From: Deltaproteobacteria bacterium
GTDB taxonomy: Bacteria > Desulfobacterota > DSM-4660 > Desulfatiglandales > HGW-15
Direction of reading: 5' to 3'
Assembly (NCBI GenBank): GCA_016930835.1
Contig: JAFGGA010000139.1
Span: 1-42,362, forward strand
DNA length: 42,362 bases
Shown here: one piece after another, positions 27,028 to 35,638 of the stretch
How the letters are laid out: each line of letters begins with the position of its first letter
Numbering within the stretch: position 1 is the first letter of the stretch
Translations under genes and position numbers: made by a program
Notes under the pieces: model-generated
What the model saw: the letters and a program-made list of their open reading frames with translations, nothing else
Told to the model about the DNA's origin: nothing
Databases searched by the model: none

Positions 27028-28554
27028 ATGAAAAAAATGATTCGTTTTATCACCATAATGTTATTTATTGGCTTTTCATTTTTTCAGGTATGCGATGCCG
27101 CCGAACCGCAATATGGCGGCGTTTTAAGGATCATTGACAATGTAGGAACACCGAGTCTTGTCGCGACAGTGGATATTAAGAGTGGGGCACAGTACGGTGT
27201 TACGAGGCACACCATCATGGACCATCTTTTTCGATACGATTCGGAGGGTAATATGACGCCGGAACTTGTCGAGAAATTCGACATCTCCAAGGACGGGAAA
27301 ACCATGACGTGGAGATTGAGGAAGGGTGTCAAATTCCATGATGGAACGGAGTTCAATGCTGAAGCCGTCGAATACCACATCAGGAACATGAAATACGGCG
27401 CCAAACGGTTCGCGAATATAGAGAAAATAGATATTATCGACCCCCACACCATGCGGCTGGTGCTTAAGGAGTATGATAGTACCTTGCTCTGGCTTTCAGC
27501 CTATATTTACGGCGAAATCGGATCACCTACGGCAGCTCAAAAGCCGACAACGCCGGAGAGGGAGGCCAAGGATCATCTTGTCGGAACCGGGCCTTTCAAG
27601 TTTGTCGACTGGGAGCGGGACGTTTCAGTCAAGATGACGAGATTCGAAGACTACTGGCAGAAGGGGAAGCCGTACCTTGACGGGCTGGAGTTCCTTTTTA
27701 TCAAAGATCCCATGTCGGCATCTATGGTTTTTCAGGCGGGACAGGCCCACATCTTAGTCGGTCCTATCCCCCAGGTGGCGGCGGATCTAAAGAAAAAAGG
27801 CTACAATGTTATCTCATCTGATTCTCACACCATGTACCTTGCGGGAGACGGTGCCAATCCTGATTCCCCGTTTGCTGATAAGAGGGTAAGGCTGGCGGTG
27901 GAATATGCCATTGACAGAAAAGCCATCAGTGATTTCATCGGTCATGGCTATACAAAACCATTGACACAGATTTGCCCCCCCAGCCTGGCCATGGGTTATC
28001 ATCCTTCGATAGAGGGACGAGCCTATGACCCGGAAATGGCAAAAAAGTTACTGGCTGAAGCAGGTTACCCCAATGGCTTTGAAACACGAATTATCGCCAT
28101 GGTCAGTGATGACAGGGATGCCCTGGGCGCAATACAGGGATACCTTGGTGAAGTCGGAATCAAGGCCAAACTGGATCTTGCCGATAAAGGCCGAATGGTC
28201 ACGATCATGAAAGACGGTTGGAAAAACGGGCTGAAATTTTATATGGCCGGGCTGGATTACAATTATGCCATCAGCCTGAATGTCTTTTTTGATGAGCGGG
28301 GCATCTATAATAAGAGCATGATAAGGCCTCCCGGTTTCCAGGAAGCTATTGAAAACGCCATCGCTTCATTCGACCCCGTCAAGCGCAAAGAGCATGTTCA
28401 AACCATCGTCAAGATGATGTACGATGAGGCTATGATTGTACCTCTCTATGTATACCCACAAATATTTGCCATGCAGAAGAATGTCCATGATACGGGGTTG
28501 TGTGAAGTTGGGAAGTTTCTCTGGACTCCGGCTGATACTTGGCTCAGCAGATAA
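27028..28554 (+). CDS. Orphan ABC-type solute-binding protein (SBP family 5)
   Basis: An exported binding protein of 508 residues of the peptide/nickel/opine class. A signal peptide spans about 1-25; its Cys (QVC) does not fit a lipobox well. The mature part begins EPQYGGVLRIIDN and shows family 5 features: LVEKFDISKDGKTMTWRLRKGVKFHDG, GTGPFKFVDWERD, and VRLAVEYAIDRKAI. The ribosome site AAGGAGG is strong. No permease or ATPase gene accompanies it, which is unusual for this class. It might serve permeases encoded elsewhere or act as a receptor. It sits between the TRAP operon and the enoyl-CoA hydratase genes. Confidence 0.88.
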   Translation: MKKMIRFITIMLFIGFSFFQVCDAAEPQYGGVLRIIDNVGTPSLVATVDIKSGAQYGVTRHTIMDHLFRYDSEGNMTPELVEKFDISKDGKTMTWRLRKGVKFHDGTEFNAEAVEYHIRNMKYGAKRFANIEKIDIIDPHTMRLVLKEYDSTLLWLSAYIYGEIGSPTAAQKPTTPEREAKDHLVGTGPFKFVDWERDVSVKMTRFEDYWQKGKPYLDGLEFLFIKDPMSASMVFQAGQAHILVGPIPQVAADLKKKGYNVISSDSHTMYLAGDGANPDSPFADKRVRLAVEYAIDRKAISDFIGHGYTKPLTQICPPSLAMGYHPSIEGRAYDPEMAKKLLAEAGYPNGFETRIIAMVSDDRDALGAIQGYLGEVGIKAKLDLADKGRMVTIMKDGWKNGLKFYMAGLDYNYAISLNVFFDERGIYNKSMIRPPGFQEAIENAIASFDPVKRKEHVQTIVKMMYDEAMIVPLYVYPQIFAMQKNVHDTGLCEVGKFLWTPADTWLSR

Positions 28555-28573
28555 TATTCGCGTGTTCATCAAT

Positions 28574-28657
28574 TCGTCCGGTAAAAAGACCTTCTTATGC
28601 CAACCTTGAACCCTGGATCTTATTATAGGGTTCGAAAAGCGGATCATTACCGGACGA
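28574..28657 (+). promoter_or_regulatory. Nested inverted repeats upstream of the hydratase genes
   Basis: An outer 11-bp perfect stem (TCGTCCGGTAA at 28574-28584 with its complement at 28647-28657) encloses an inner 7-bp stem (GAACCCT at 28608-28614, AGGGTTC at 28627-28633). The unit ends 36 bases before the first hydratase ATG, in a 138-base spacer. It could be a leader structure or operator; no family match is recognised. Confidence 0.45.
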
Positions 28658-28692
28658 TATTCAGGTAGTCGATTTTTATGGAGAAATGATCA

Positions 28693-29433
28693 ATGAATCA
28701 GGATAAACAACTTGTATATGAAAAAAAAGGCCCGATCGCCCATATCATATTGAACAGGCCGGGAAAAATAAACGCCATGACGGTGGAACTCTATGATCTT
28801 TTGGAAGCGGCGGTAAAAGACTACACGGAAGATGACAGTCTCTCGTGCGCTGTTGTTTCCGGCGCGGGCGGCAATTTTTCATCAGGGGCTGATCTTAAAG
28901 AGGGTGCCAGGGCAGGGGGGAGTCACTATGACGGTTACGGCATCTTCCCGCCTTACAGGGCCATGACCCTGTGTCCAAAACCCTTTATCGCCGCGGTCGA
29001 CGGCTATTGTATCGGATCCGGGTTTAGTTGCGCAGTCCTCTATTCGGATATGTGCATCGCTTCCGACCGTGCGGTGTTCGGTGTCGCCCCGCAAAGGGAA
29101 TTTCACGGACGCAGCGGTACCCGTTGGTTTTCACAATCCGACAAGCCCAGGTCCGGAGGTTATGCAAAGCCTTATTCCCGCAGGATGAGTCCGGGGAACG
29201 CTTTCTATATATGGATGGCGGTGGAAAAATTCAGCGCCCAGGATGCATTGCGTATGGGCATCGTGAGTGAGGTGGTGCATCATGGTCAATTGATGGAAAG
29301 GGTTTCCGAATTGGCGACAACCATATCGAAAATTCCCATCGCGGAAATTAAACGCCGCACCGAATTTCTACGCCTCTCACTGGAAGTCCCGGGGGCTTTT
29401 GATCAAAGACTGACGGATATCATCAGATGGTAA
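28693..29433 (+). pseudogene. Enoyl-CoA hydratase/isomerase family gene, copy 1, internally frameshifted
   Basis: A crotonase-fold protein readable as 246 residues. The N-terminal half is normal, with the oxyanion-hole regions NFSSGADLKEG and DGYCIGSGFSCA. Between about 29085 and 29190 the reading frame no longer resembles the family. The +2 frame there gives a family-like stretch (PAKGISRTQRYPLVFTIRQ, then LCKALFPQDE), and after that the original frame resumes with MSPGNAFYIW and ALRMGIVSEVV. This implies two compensating indels leaving roughly 34 wrong residues. The protein also stops about 25 residues earlier than copy 2 (29471-30241), losing the C-terminal helix. It could be a decaying tandem duplicate or reflect sequence errors. 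Confidence 0.75.
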
Positions 29434-29470
29434 CAGACGGAATTGCCGTCCTATCAAGGAGAAATGACCA

Positions 29471-30241
29471 ATGAATCAGGACAAAGAACTATTATATGAG
29501 AAAAAAGGCCCGATCGCCTATATTACTTTTAACAGACCGGATAAAGTCAATGCTATCACGACGAACATGTATGATCTGCTTGAAGAAGCCATCAATGACT
29601 ACGCAGCGGATGAAAATCTCCTATGCGCGATTATTACCGGCGCCGGCGGCAACTTTTCATCCGGTGCTGATCTCAAACAGGGCGGAAGGATTGGAGGCAG
29701 CAATAGGGGATATGGCATGTTTCCAGCTTATCGAGCCATCAATCAATGTCCAAAACCACTAATAGCAGCGGTAGACGGATATTGCCTCGCTTCGGGTTTT
29801 AATTGCGCGGTTTTATATTGCGACTTCCGTATTGCCTCGGATCGGGCAAAATTCGGAATCCCCGCGGTCAAACGGGGCCTGAGTCTCCCATACCCTATTC
29901 CGTTTACCTATCAGATGAGCCTGGGTAATGCACTCTACATGGTGCTCACGGGTAAAATCCTTAACGCGGAGGAGGCCCTTCGCATGGGGATTGTCAGCGA
30001 GGTGGTCCCCCATGAAAAGCTCTTGGAGCGGGCCACGGAACTGGCGACGACAATTTCCGAGGCCGCTCCGATGCACGTGCGACTGCACAAGCAATTTTTA
30101 CGCAATTTTGTAGAGGTGCCGGGTTCATTTGGTCAGGGGCTGATCGATATCATCATGCCGTCGCTTCGTAATGCCGAGGATTCCAACGAAGGGAAAAAAG
30201 CGTTCATAGAAAAGCGAAAGCCTGAATTCAAAAATAAGTAA
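29471..30241 (+). CDS. Enoyl-CoA hydratase/isomerase family protein, copy 2
   Basis: A crotonase-fold enzyme of 256 residues acting on an acyl-CoA thioester (hydration, isomerisation or related chemistry). The CoA/oxyanion-hole motifs NFSSGADLKQG and AAVDGYCLASGFNCA are intact, followed by ASDRAKFGIPAVKRGLS and ALRMGIVSEVV. The usual acidic catalytic residues cannot be assigned with confidence. The first 20 codons and the ribosome-binding region closely match copy 1 just upstream, so the two arose by tandem duplication. This copy is complete, ending KKAFIEKRKPEFKNK. It precedes a decayed SDR fragment and four CoA-transferase genes. Confidence 0.9.
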   Translation: MNQDKELLYEKKGPIAYITFNRPDKVNAITTNMYDLLEEAINDYAADENLLCAIITGAGGNFSSGADLKQGGRIGGSNRGYGMFPAYRAINQCPKPLIAAVDGYCLASGFNCAVLYCDFRIASDRAKFGIPAVKRGLSLPYPIPFTYQMSLGNALYMVLTGKILNAEEALRMGIVSEVVPHEKLLERATELATTISEAAPMHVRLHKQFLRNFVEVPGSFGQGLIDIIMPSLRNAEDSNEGKKAFIEKRKPEFKNK

Positions 30242-30248
30242 TCATTCG

Positions 30249-30481
30249 ATGAAAAGAGAACGTCGGTATTGTCACGGGGGTGGGAGCGTGAATCGGGGTA
30301 GGCATCGCAAGACCGTGAAGAACGAGAGGAAGAAGTCGTCATACACGATTTCAATCCTAATGGGGAATTACTCGCGCGGATAACGGGCTGGAACAAAAGC
30401 CCCGGGACCGTGATCATTGAAGGTGATATCAAGGATCTTCAGCAATTCCTGGATTCCTGCAACCGATACGATATAAAATGA
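30249..30481 (+). pseudogene. Decayed short-chain dehydrogenase/reductase N-terminal remnant
   Basis: No intact gene is present, but pieces of an SDR N-terminal half can be read by changing frame. First comes ENVGIVTGVGA, then a TGA stop (30289-30291), then IGVGIAR: the Rossmann motif TGxGxxxGxG with one residue replaced by a stop. A second stop follows at 30316-30318. In the next frame from about 30308 come EEEVVIHDFNPNGELLARI and TVIIEGDIKDLQQFL, ending DIK and TGA at 30479-30481. This corresponds to roughly the first 75 residues of an SDR. The C-terminal half is missing. It lies between the hydratase and CoA-transferase genes. Confidence 0.7.
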
Positions 30482-30497
30482 GGAATAAAAATAAAGC

Positions 30498-31760
30498 ATG
30501 GCATCTGAAAAAACGCGGGACAATCAGACGGTACTCGGAGGATACAGGGCCCTCGATTTGACGGATGAAAAGGGCGCCATGTGCGGGTGGGCACTGGCCG
30601 CCCTGGGCGCGGAGGTCATCAAGGTTGAACCGCCGGGTGGAGATCCGAGCCGGAGCATCCCGCCCTTTTATGGAGGGGTTCCCCACCCCGAAAAAAGCCT
30701 TTTCTTTTTTGCCTACAATACGAACAAAAAAAGCATTACGCTCAATCTGGAAACCGTCGATGGACGGGTGATATTCGAAAAACTCGTACGGTCCGCTGAT
30801 TTCGTGATCGAATCATTCAAACCGGGATACATGGAGGCCCAAGGTCTGGGATATTCCGCATTAGATCATATCAACCCTCGAATCGTAATGACGGCCATCA
30901 CACCTTTCGGGCAGACCGGACCTTACCGTGGCTTTAAGACGTCAGACCTCATGTGTAGCGCCATGTCGGGCTTCATGTATCTGACCGGCGACCCGGACCG
31001 CGAGCCGATTCGTATCAGCGTTCCCCAGGCATATGCCCTGGGTGGAGCGGAAGGCGCCATCGCGACCATGACGGCCCATTATTTCAGGGAACGAACGGGA
31101 GAGGGGCAATACGTGGATGTGTCCATCCGCGAATCCATGCTGAAAACCGCTCCCTATTCCTTGCCGTGGATGGAGAAATACGGCAAGCTCACCAAGCGTT
31201 CAGGCCCCTACTGGACACTCATGGGCCAAAACACAAGGGTGCATTGGCCCTGCAAAGACGGTTCCGTCACTTTTGTATTGCCTGCTATAAAGATAAATCC
31301 CGACCTTTGTCGCCGATTTATCGAATGGATGGCCGAAAAAGGCATCATTCATGAATCTTTCAATCGAATCGATTGGAATCATCCGGACATGGCCTCCATA
31401 ACGCCTCAAATCCAGAATGAATTGGAATCTTCCATCCTCAATCTCTGTAAAACCCTTACCCGATCAGAGTTGATGGAAGGATTGATTGCAAGAGGGATCA
31501 CGGCGGCACCGGTGAATACGATGGAAGATATCTCTCGAAACGAACAGTTAAGGGCCAGGGATTTTTGGGAACAAGTTGAGCATGGGGAAATGGGCGCATC
31601 CATACCTTATCCAGGGGCCTTCATCAGAGCCACGGAAACCCCGTGTGTAAAAAAACATCGGGCGCCCATGATCGGGGAGCATAATCGCGAAATTTACGTT
31701 GATTTTCTGGGGATACCCAAAAAGGAACTCGTGATCCTGAAAGTCGCGGGTATTATTTAG
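30498..31760 (+). CDS. Class III (CaiB/BaiF) CoA-transferase, A-type copy 1
   Basis: A 420-residue CoA-transferase family protein that would move CoA between carboxylates. It has the N-terminal Rossmann-like part (GYRALDLTDEKG, LGAEVIKVEPPGGDPSR), NKKSITLNLET, and GQTGPYRGF. At the position of the catalytic aspartate in this family (after GEGQYVDVSIR) it carries Glu212, whereas the paralogue at 33072-34334 has Asp212. Activity may therefore differ or be lost. It forms an A/B pair with the next gene, as in two-subunit enzymes such as succinyl-CoA:benzylsuccinate CoA-transferase (BbsEF). The family is sure; the substrate is unknown. Confidence 0.9.
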   Translation: MASEKTRDNQTVLGGYRALDLTDEKGAMCGWALAALGAEVIKVEPPGGDPSRSIPPFYGGVPHPEKSLFFFAYNTNKKSITLNLETVDGRVIFEKLVRSADFVIESFKPGYMEAQGLGYSALDHINPRIVMTAITPFGQTGPYRGFKTSDLMCSAMSGFMYLTGDPDREPIRISVPQAYALGGAEGAIATMTAHYFRERTGEGQYVDVSIRESMLKTAPYSLPWMEKYGKLTKRSGPYWTLMGQNTRVHWPCKDGSVTFVLPAIKINPDLCRRFIEWMAEKGIIHESFNRIDWNHPDMASITPQIQNELESSILNLCKTLTRSELMEGLIARGITAAPVNTMEDISRNEQLRARDFWEQVEHGEMGASIPYPGAFIRATETPCVKKHRAPMIGEHNREIYVDFLGIPKKELVILKVAGII

Positions 31761-31831
31761 AATGATCATCCGGTAGACATGATAGCCATGTTTTTCCGGC
31801 AGGGGAATTATTATTGGATCAAGGAGATAAA

Positions 31832-33046
31832 ATGTGCCGACAAGCGCTGGAAGGCGTCAAGATAGCGGATTTCACTTGGGCGGCCGCCGGCCCCTTAACC
31901 ATGAGCTATCTGGCCCACGGTGGAGCTACCGTTGTGAAAATCGAATCCGGTACCAGGTCGGGAGCATCAAGATCTTTTCCTCCTCGGGGAGGCGAAGGCG
32001 GCATGATCAGCAGTATGATGTTCTCCAATGATAACTCTGACAAATTAAGCATCAGCATCAATATGAAAAATCCGAGAGGTGTGGAGGTCGCCAAGAAGCT
32101 GGTTTTATGGGCGGATGTGGTGGCTGAAAATTTTCGCCCCGGCACCATGGAAAAATGGGGTCTAGGGTATGCGGAACTAAAAAAGATCAATCCCTCGATC
32201 ATCATGTTTCGTTCGAGCGCGAGAGGGCAGACAGGACCGGATTCAAAGGTCGCCGAAAATGGAATAACACTACAGAGCCTGACCGGATTTACCTCTCTGA
32301 CAGGTTATCCGGATAAGAATGACCCCACTCCCCCCTGGGGAGCATACACGGATCTGACCGCGCCGGCCCTCGGCGCGGTGATGCTGATCGGAGCATTGGA
32401 TTACAGGGCCAAGACCGGTAAAGGACAATGTCTTGACCTTTCCCAATTGGAAGCCGGGCTGCAATTCCTGGCACCCGCGATACTTGATTATCATGTGAAT
32501 CATTTATGCGCGCGCCGAATGGGGAACGCCTCCTCTTACGGCGTCCCCCATGGTGTTTATCGCTGTTCAGGGAATGACCGGTGGTGCGCCATTGCGATCT
32601 TTGACGACCGGGAATGGAAAGCCTTCTGCCGGATCATGGACAAACCGGAATGGCTTGATGACCCCCGGTTCGCGACCGCAATCGCCCGGAAAAAAAATGA
32701 ATCGGAACTCGATCACCTGATCAACGAATGGACCGTCAAACATCCTGTTGAAGAAATCATGAATCTCCTTCAAGACAATAATATATCGGCCGGGATTGTT
32801 GAAAATTCGGCTGACATCCTAAATGACCCGCAGATCAAAGAGCGGCAATTCTTTGAAAAATTGGAACATCCGCATCTGGGATCTTTCTTTCATCATGGGG
32901 TCGGCTTTAGATTGTCCAAGACGCCGTGCAATCCAAGAACACCCGGTCCCATCCTGGGTCAGCATACGGAACATGTATGTCGGGAGTTATTGGGACTCGG
33001 GAAAGATGAATATGAGAACCTGGTTGATGCAGGTGCCTTTACGTAA
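31832..33046 (+). CDS. Class III (CaiB/BaiF) CoA-transferase, B-type copy 1
   Basis: A 404-residue CoA-transferase family protein. Motifs: GVKIADFTWAAAGPLTMSYLAHGGATVVKIES, SINMKNPRGVEV, NFRPGTMEKWGLGY, and GKGQCLDLSQLEAGL, in which Glu207 stands where the nucleophilic Asp is expected. The start at 31832 is preferred because AAGGAG lies 7 bases upstream and the length then equals the paralogue at 34424-35638; a TTG at 31814 is an alternative. It follows the A-type gene by 71 bases and probably forms a heteromeric enzyme with it. Confidence 0.9.
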   Translation: MCRQALEGVKIADFTWAAAGPLTMSYLAHGGATVVKIESGTRSGASRSFPPRGGEGGMISSMMFSNDNSDKLSISINMKNPRGVEVAKKLVLWADVVAENFRPGTMEKWGLGYAELKKINPSIIMFRSSARGQTGPDSKVAENGITLQSLTGFTSLTGYPDKNDPTPPWGAYTDLTAPALGAVMLIGALDYRAKTGKGQCLDLSQLEAGLQFLAPAILDYHVNHLCARRMGNASSYGVPHGVYRCSGNDRWCAIAIFDDREWKAFCRIMDKPEWLDDPRFATAIARKKNESELDHLINEWTVKHPVEEIMNLLQDNNISAGIVENSADILNDPQIKERQFFEKLEHPHLGSFFHHGVGFRLSKTPCNPRTPGPILGQHTEHVCRELLGLGKDEYENLVDAGAFT

Positions 33047-33071
33047 TCAAAAAGATTTGTGAGAACATGAT

Positions 33072-34334
33072 ATGACGAACCAAAAACAAGATAAAAATAT
33101 GGGTGCCCTGGGTCCTTATCGAGTACTGGACCTGACGGATGAAAAAGGGTTTTTATGCGGCCGTCTCATGGCCGATCTGGGTGCCGAGGTGATCAAGATT
33201 GAGCCGCCGGGTGGAGATCCGGGTCGCAGCCTTCCTCCTTTTTACAAGGATGACCCCCATCCGGAAAAGAGTCTTTATTATTTAGCGTATAACGCCAGTA
33301 AAAAGAGCATCACACTGGATATCGAGACGACCGACGGGCAGGACATCTTTAAGAAACTGGTGAAGACGGCGGATTTCGTCATCGAATCATATAGGCCGGG
33401 ACATATGGATAATCTGGGCCTGGGCTATGAAGACCTCAGCCGGATAAATCCCCGGGTCGTTGTGACGTCCATCTCGCCGTTCGGCCAAACCGGACCCTAT
33501 CGTAATTTTCATTCATTCGATCTGTTGTGCAGCGCCATGTCCGGGCACATGTTTATAACGGGCGACCCGGACCGGGCACCCCTCCACATCAGCCTGCCGC
33601 AGGCCTATTTATTGGGATCGGCCGAGGCCCTAATGGCAACCATGGCCGCGCATTACTATCGCCGGAAAACCGGGCTGGGTCAGCATGCGGATGTGGCTAT
33701 CCGGGATGCCATGATCAAGACCACAGTGAACACTGTCCCCATGTGGGAATACAAGAATGAGATCACGAAAAGAGGTGGTGTTTTTTGGACCCTCAGGGGC
33801 GAAAAGCAGCGCGTCCTCTGGCCTTGCAAGGACGGCGCTGTCTCTTTCGGGATGCATGGGGGCGGATTCGGGGCCAAGACCAATCGCGAACTGGTCAAGT
33901 GGATGGACAGCGAGGGCATGGCGAGTGATTTTCTAAAAACCATTGACTGGGAAAACCTGGACATGGAAACGGCTACACCTGAACTTTACAATGAGTTATC
34001 CGATGCCATCTTAAGGTTTTTTCAAACCCACACCAAAAAAGAACTCGCCCGTGAAGCCCTGGATCGGGGTGTCATGTTATCTCCCGTGCAGACCGTGGCG
34101 GATATTTCAGAGAGTACCCAACTGGAAGCCAGGGATTTCTGGGACGAGGTAGAGCATTGGGACCTGAATGTCCGTATCCGTTATCCCGGTGCCTTTATCC
34201 AGATAACGGAAACCCCTTGTTTAAAAACAACCCGGGCGCCCCATATCGGGGAGCATAACGAAGATATTTATATCCGTGAATTGAAAATGACCAGCGAGGA
34301 GCTGGCCATACTGAGCGGGGCAAGAGTGATTTAA
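33072..34334 (+). CDS. Class III (CaiB/BaiF) CoA-transferase, A-type copy 2
   Basis: A 420-residue paralogue of the gene at 30498, alignable along its whole length with no gap in the first 220 residues. GPYRVLDLTDEKG and LGAEVIKIEPPGGDPGR mark the CoA-binding N-terminal part. At the catalytic position it keeps aspartate (GLGQHADVAIRD, Asp212), making it the only one of the four local CoA-transferases with the canonical nucleophile. The ribosome site is weak (GTGAG), and Met10 is an alternative start. It begins 25 bases after the B-type copy 1 gene. Confidence 0.92.
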   Translation: MTNQKQDKNMGALGPYRVLDLTDEKGFLCGRLMADLGAEVIKIEPPGGDPGRSLPPFYKDDPHPEKSLYYLAYNASKKSITLDIETTDGQDIFKKLVKTADFVIESYRPGHMDNLGLGYEDLSRINPRVVVTSISPFGQTGPYRNFHSFDLLCSAMSGHMFITGDPDRAPLHISLPQAYLLGSAEALMATMAAHYYRRKTGLGQHADVAIRDAMIKTTVNTVPMWEYKNEITKRGGVFWTLRGEKQRVLWPCKDGAVSFGMHGGGFGAKTNRELVKWMDSEGMASDFLKTIDWENLDMETATPELYNELSDAILRFFQTHTKKELAREALDRGVMLSPVQTVADISESTQLEARDFWDEVEHWDLNVRIRYPGAFIQITETPCLKTTRAPHIGEHNEDIYIRELKMTSEELAILSGARVI

Positions 34335-34423
34335 TATGAATCCAAAAACCGTTGTTTCTGGATGAACATAACTAGGCTTCAATAATCAGCTATAGGCAGA
34401 CATTTCAAGATAAGGTTCTTAAA

Positions 34424-35638
34424 ATGAGTAAACAAGCCCTCGAAGGAGTAAAGGTGGCTGACTTCACGTGGGTCGCGGCAGGTCCTTTAACGACCAATTA
34501 TCTGGCCCAGTGCGGCGCAACCGTCGTCAAGATAGAATCCATTACCAAACCGGATGGGATTCGAACCTTCCCACCCAATAAAGATAACCAAGCCGGTCCG
34601 AACCGTAGCCTCCTCTTTTCCATGGAAAATGCCAACAAGCTCAGCATGACCCTCAACCTCAAACATCCCAAAGGCCTTGAACTCGTCAAACGGTTGGTGG
34701 CGTGGGCGGATATCGTCGCGGAGAACTATCGACCCGGCACCATGGAGAGGTGGGGTCTGGGCTATGAGGATCTGAAAAAAATCAACCCGTCCATCATCAT
34801 GTTCAGTTCGAGCGCGCAGGGGCAAACCGGTCCGGACGCTGGAATGGGCGCCACCGGCATCACCCTTCAAAGCCTTTCCGGCTTTACTCATCTGACAGGA
34901 TGGCCGGACAGGGACCCCGCTCCGCCTTGGGGGGCCTATACGGACCTCACGGCCCCGGCGTTCGGCGCGGCCGCATTGATGGCCGCCTTGGATTACCGCG
35001 ATCGAACCGGCAAGGGACAATATCTCGACCTCTCCCAATATGAGGCCGGGCTCCATTACCTCTCCCCCGCCATTCTGGATTATCACGTAAACGGCCGGGT
35101 GGCGGGGAGAACGGGGAATGCGCAACCCTATGCCGCGCCCCACGGTGTTTATCGATGCTCAGGAGAAGAGCGATGGTGCTGTATCGCCGTATTCAATGAA
35201 AAGGAATGGACGGCATTCCGGCAAATTATGGGAGAACCTGGCTGGGCAAAAGAGGAACGTTTTTCAACCTTTCTCAAAAGGAAAAAAAATGAGGCTGAAT
35301 TGAATGCACTTGTCGAGACCTGGACATCCCGGCACAGCCCCGAGGATGTCATGGCCATGCTTCAGGAAAAAGGCATATCCGCCGGAGTGGTGAAAAATGC
35401 CCAAGACATCTACGAAGACCCCCAGCTCAAGGAGCGGGAATTTTTCAAAAAATTGGATCATCCGGAGATCGGACCTCTATCACACCGCAGTGTCGGCTTT
35501 AAACTCTCCAGGACCCCTTGCGGACCGATCAGGCCGGGGCCTTGCCTAGGAGAACATACGGAACAGGTTTGCCGTGAATTTTTAGGCATGTCGGATGAAG
35601 AGTTTGTGGACTTAATTACGGATGGAGTGTTCGAATGA
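34424..35638 (+). CDS. Class III (CaiB/BaiF) CoA-transferase, B-type copy 2
   Basis: A 404-residue paralogue of the gene at 31832-33046: GVKVADFTWVAAGPLTTNYLAQCGATVVKIES, NYRPGTMERWGLGYEDL, GKGQYLDLSQYEAGL. Glu207 occupies the usual Asp position, as in the other B-type copy, so this looks like a family feature rather than damage. It probably pairs with the preceding A-type protein, with the Asp supplied by A. Its stop overlaps the SDR start by 4 bases (ATGA), so the two are translationally coupled. Confidence 0.92.
   Translation: MSKQALEGVKVADFTWVAAGPLTTNYLAQCGATVVKIESITKPDGIRTFPPNKDNQAGPNRSLLFSMENANKLSMTLNLKHPKGLELVKRLVAWADIVAENYRPGTMERWGLGYEDLKKINPSIIMFSSSAQGQTGPDAGMGATGITLQSLSGFTHLTGWPDRDPAPPWGAYTDLTAPAFGAAALMAALDYRDRTGKGQYLDLSQYEAGLHYLSPAILDYHVNGRVAGRTGNAQPYAAPHGVYRCSGEERWCCIAVFNEKEWTAFRQIMGEPGWAKEERFSTFLKRKKNEAELNALVETWTSRHSPEDVMAMLQEKGISAGVVKNAQDIYEDPQLKEREFFKKLDHPEIGPLSHRSVGFKLSRTPCGPIRPGPCLGEHTEQVCREFLGMSDEEFVDLITDGVFE

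Noticed and set aside
34487-35143. Open frame of 218 codons on the minus strand opposite a CoA-transferase
   Set aside because: It is a shadow of the B-type CoA-transferase, with no ribosome site and no recognisable motif.
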